Positions 6,404 to 8,493 of a stretch of 8,493 nucleotides of DNA are shown in pieces. This DNA is from Desulfuromonadales bacterium (GTDB taxonomy: Bacteria; Desulfobacterota; Desulfuromonadia; Desulfuromonadales; BM103): assembly GCA_030640215.1 (NCBI GenBank), contig DAOWJU010000288.1, forward strand, positions 1 through 8,493. Reading direction: 5' to 3'. The notes under the pieces are model-generated. The model did not search any database and was not told where the DNA came from. It was given only the letters and a program-made list of their open reading frames with translations. The position numbers and the translations under genes were made by a program. Numbering within the stretch: the first letter of the stretch is position 1; every line of letters begins with the position of its first letter.

Positions 6404-7267
6404 TCAGACCTGTTTCCCCATATCCCGATGAAGCTCCTCACGCAGGTCAAATGCTACCCGGCCAACCAAGCCCTGATTGATTGTAAAATCGTCAACCTTG
6501 ACCACGGGCATCACCTCCAGAGAGGTAGAGGTGATAAAGACCTCGTCGGAGAATTTCAGGTCTTGAAGTTTGAATTCTCCGCTGATGACACGCAGGTTCA
6601 GTTTTTCTTCGCATAGCCGCATAATGGTGGAGCGCGTCACCCCTTCCAGCAGACCGGTCGAGGCACCGGGAGTAAAGACCCACTGGCCCTTGGTCCAGAA
6701 GATATTCGAAGAAGCCCCTTCGCAGATATGCTCCTTATTGTTCAGCATAATCACCTCAAAAGCTCCCGACGCCTTGGCTTCGAGTTTGCCTAACAAGCTA
6801 TTGAGATTACTGGTTGATTTGATTTTCGGATTGATCGCTTCCGGAGCATTTCTGCGCGTTTGAGCCACGCGCAGTTGAATGCCCTGATTGTAACAGGCGC
6901 TGTCGAAGCCCTGGAACTCCTTGCCAACCACCAGACAAGTCAGATCATTCTCCATGCTGCGCTGGAACCCAATCTGTCCCTTACCGCGAGTGATGGTGAT
7001 GCGGTAATAGGCTTCGTGCAGATCATTTCTTTGCCGCAGTTCCAGAAGAATCGTTTCAAGTTCTTGTTGGGTAAAGGCCAACGGGTAACAGAGCGCTTCG
7101 GCTGATTGCAACAGTCTTTGGTAGTGCTGGGGAAACTGGTAAAGCTGATCGCCAATGGAACGAAAGCTTTCAAAGATTCCGTCACCGTACAAAAATCCCT
7201 GGTCAAAAACGGAGACCATCGCAGCATCGCTCTTGACGAACTCCCCATTTAAATAGACATAACTCAT
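6404..7267 (-). CDS. Class IV PLP-dependent aminotransferase (IlvE/D-amino acid transaminase/PabC fold)
   Basis: A 287-residue cytosolic fold-type IV enzyme of normal family length. YLNGEFV and DQGFLYGDGIFESFR (22-36) are the N-terminal signature, and Arg52 in HYQRLL would hold the cofactor phosphate. Lys150 in PKIKSTSNLN is the expected Schiff-base lysine and Glu183 in CEGASSN the residue that pairs with the pyridine nitrogen. GLLEGVTR and FITSTSLEVMPV are the cofactor-binding loops. The superfamily covers branched-chain aminotransferase, D-amino acid transaminase and aminodeoxychorismate lyase. The R-x-H substrate clamp of Bacillus D-amino acid transaminase is not visible at the matching place (TRGKGQIGF), and no branched-chain or folate gene adjoins, so I leave the substrate open. 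GGAG (7278-7275) lies seven bases before the ATG. It converges on the lipoprotein gene with 29 bases between. Confidence 0.9.
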   Translation of the reverse strand: MSYVYLNGEFVKSDAAMVSVFDQGFLYGDGIFESFRSIGDQLYQFPQHYQRLLQSAEALCYPLAFTQQELETILLELRQRNDLHEAYYRITITRGKGQIGFQRSMENDLTCLVVGKEFQGFDSACYNQGIQLRVAQTRRNAPEAINPKIKSTSNLNSLLGKLEAKASGAFEVIMLNNKEHICEGASSNIFWTKGQWVFTPGASTGLLEGVTRSTIMRLCEEKLNLRVISGEFKLQDLKFSDEVFITSTSLEVMPVVKVDDFTINQGLVGRVAFDLREELHRDMGKQV

Positions 7268-7306
7268 TCATTTACTCCGTTGAGACGGTTTCAATGACAC
7301 AAAACG

Positions 7307-7326
7307 GGTTCGCAAACGAGCGAACC
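7307..7326 (-). repeat. Hairpin in the upstream region of the aminotransferase gene
   Basis: GGTTCGC (7307-7313) and GCGAACC (7320-7326) form a perfect 7-bp GC-rich stem with a 6-base loop. On the minus strand it ends 39 bases before the ATG of the aminotransferase gene and is followed by CGTTTTGTG, a poor T-run. It could be an operator, a leader hairpin or a weak attenuator. It does not meet the usual standard for a terminator. Confidence 0.45.
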
Positions 7327-7340
7327 GATGCAAAGAGGTG

Positions 7341-7355
7341 AGACTTCTTAAGTCT
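7341..7355. repeat. 15-bp inverted repeat upstream of the aminotransferase gene
   Basis: AGACTT-CTT-AAGTCT has perfect 6-bp arms around three bases. It lies 14 bases upstream of the hairpin at 7307-7326, in the same divergent intergenic region. Its spacing suits a dimeric regulator site, but a repeat of this quality is expected about twice by chance in a window this long. Confidence 0.3.
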
Positions 7356-7463
7356 ATCGAAAATTTGAAGTGCAGCAAAGTATACTAACAAACATTCTGC
7401 TCCGGTTCGGACGCTTTCGCCGACGATTCTTTGATGAACGTCAAATCTTCTGGCTATCGCTAT

Positions 7464-7472
7464 TGATATGAT
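7464..7472 (+). promoter_or_regulatory. Extended -10 promoter for the 44-residue protein gene
   Basis: TGATATGAT fits the extended -10 pattern TG-N-TATAAT with one mismatch in the hexamer (7467-7472). No good -35 box lies 16-18 bases upstream, which is tolerated when the TG extension is present. The start would be near 7479, about 21 bases before the ATG at 7500. Confidence 0.5.
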
Positions 7473-7499
7473 TGTAACAAGAAGTGAAGGAGTCCCAAC

Positions 7500-7634
7500 A
7501 TGCTGACAACCACTGAAACAATCCTTTTAACTACCGTCTGGGTCTTGACCGTCTGCGGGCTTTTTTTCGGCGGCCGCGCCAAACTGCGTAAACGTCGGCG
7601 GGCAGCCAAAGATCGAAACCAGGACACACCATAG
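7500..7634 (+). CDS. 44-residue single-helix membrane protein, unknown function
   Basis: A short gene with an excellent ribosome-binding site (AAGGAG at 7487-7492, seven bases before the ATG) and a TAG stop at 7632-7634. Residues 7-25 form one hydrophobic helix (TILLTTVWVLTVCGLFFGG). It is followed by a strongly basic tail, RAKLRKRRRAAKDRNQDTP. By the positive-inside rule the tail would be cytoplasmic and the short Thr-rich N-terminus outside. This looks like a small bitopic inner-membrane protein, possibly a regulator or accessory subunit, but I recognise no family. It lies 88 bases before the nuclease/phosphatase-family gene on the same strand, with no clear terminator between them. Confidence 0.72.
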   Translation: MLTTTETILLTTVWVLTVCGLFFGGRAKLRKRRRAAKDRNQDTP

Positions 7635-7722
7635 ACCTATAACGAGTAGAGGATAAATTCAATCCTATCAGACCGCCCCTTGTGTTCTCGCGCAGGAGTG
7701 TTTTAATGGTTTGGGAGGCTCG

Positions 7723-8493
7723 ATGAGGTTTTTACTCTACAACATATGTTATGCAACAGGTCCGAAAGTTCATAACTATGCACGTCCCTCAGGTAAGAAC
7801 CTGACGCGAATTACAAAATTCATGCGTGAACTGGAGCCTGATCTGATTGGCCTGGTTGAAGTGGATCATGGTTCGTATCGCACTGGTGGCAAGAACCAGG
7901 TCGAACAAATTGCTGAATCACTCGGGCACTATCACTCGCATGCGATCAAGTACGGGCAGCAATCGTTCTGGCGACGTGTCCCAGTGGTGAGAAATCAAGG
8001 GAATGCATTTCTGGCCAGGGATCGGATCCGCAACGAGACCTTTCATTTCTTTGAGCGGGGGATGAAAAAGCTGGTGATCGAACTGGAGCTGGAACATCTG
8101 GTCGTTTATCTGGCGCATCTGTCACTTGGAGCTCGAACGAGGCATCATCAACTAAGCGCCCTTTACGACCTGGTAAAGAAAACTGAGAGACCCTGCATTG
8201 TAGCCGGAGATTTCAACATGCTATGGGGTGAGCGAGAGATTGATATGTTTCTAGCGGCGACAGGCTTGCAGAATGCCAACATCGAGGGATTGCCGACCTA
8301 TCCAAGCAAAAAGCCGTACCGGCATCTCGATTTTGTCCTTCATAGCAAAGAGATTAAAGTGCGAGATTTCCAGGTACCGATGGTGGCTTTTTCGGATCAT
8401 CTGCCTGTGGTGGTCGACTTTGACGTCGAAGTTGAAAAGGAACAACGTAAATCACCGCGTGAAACACACTGTTATTGCGCAAGTCAGAACGTC
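7723..8493 (+). CDS. Endonuclease/exonuclease/phosphatase-family protein (3' end outside window)
   Basis: The frame opens at ATG 7723, four bases after GGGAGG (7713-7718), and is still open at the last base, giving 257 residues. It shows the motifs of the metal-dependent EEP superfamily in order: LLYNI (4-8), LVEVD with metal-binding Glu46, YLAHLS with His132, VAGDFN with Asp163 and Asn165, RHLDFVL with Asp203, and SDHLPVVVDF with the catalytic Asp225-His226 pair. All key residues are present, so the enzyme is probably active as a phosphodiesterase or phosphatase. Whether it cuts DNA, RNA, a phospholipid or a small molecule cannot be read from the motifs. There is no signal peptide. The domain is complete by about residue 233, and the following charged tail (EVEKEQRKSPRETHCYC...) is extra and unfinished. 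Confidence 0.9.
   Translation, partial: MRFLLYNICYATGPKVHNYARPSGKNLTRITKFMRELEPDLIGLVEVDHGSYRTGGKNQVEQIAESLGHYHSHAIKYGQQSFWRRVPVVRNQGNAFLARDRIRNETFHFFERGMKKLVIELELEHLVVYLAHLSLGARTRHHQLSALYDLVKKTERPCIVAGDFNMLWGEREIDMFLAATGLQNANIEGLPTYPSKKPYRHLDFVLHSKEIKVRDFQVPMVAFSDHLPVVVDFDVEVEKEQRKSPRETHCYCASQNV

Overview
The window is ordinary bacterial chromosome of intermediate GC, with short gaps and good ribosome-binding sites. The gene set (a GT4-type tRNA-queuosine mannosyltransferase homologue, an exported YyaL-type thioredoxin-domain protein, a stand-alone PpiC parvulin and a YkgJ-type cysteine-cluster protein) suggests a Gram-negative member of the Desulfuromonadales/Geobacterales or a relative. 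That placement is an inference from gene content and protein style; there is no rRNA or other marker to prove it.

Left part (1-1347, all minus strand). The first 48 bases hold the start of a secreted or lipoprotein-type gene that leaves the window. It is preceded by a strong sigma70-like promoter and, further upstream, a 15-bp palindrome. Positions 255-445 hold what looks like the wreck of a SpoIIE/RsbU-type serine phosphatase: both ends of the domain are recognisable, the middle is gone, and the ends lie in different frames. Next come a strong bidirectional terminator, ppiC, and a YkgJ-like cysteine-cluster gene that probably shares a transcript with ppiC.

Middle part (1348-4955). A 12-helix MFS transporter on the plus strand converges, with 26 bases between the stops, on a minus-strand gene for a large DUF255/YyaL protein that carries a signal peptide.

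Right part (4956-8493). A divergent promoter region separates the DUF255 gene from a plus-strand gene homologous to tRNA-queuosine alpha-mannosyltransferase. That gene is followed by an easily missed 34-codon lipoprotein gene. A class IV PLP aminotransferase faces them on the minus strand. Beyond it, on the plus strand, are a 44-codon single-helix membrane protein with an extended -10 promoter and an endonuclease/exonuclease/phosphatase-family gene still open at the window end.

I see no phage, insertion sequence, CRISPR array, defence island, tRNA or rRNA, and no multi-gene system. The genes look like unlinked housekeeping and accessory functions. The points most worth following are the three genes missed by length or edge cut-offs (1-48, 6270-6374, 7500-7634), the phosphatase remnant, the substituted catalytic motif in the glycosyltransferase, and the export signal on the DUF255 protein.
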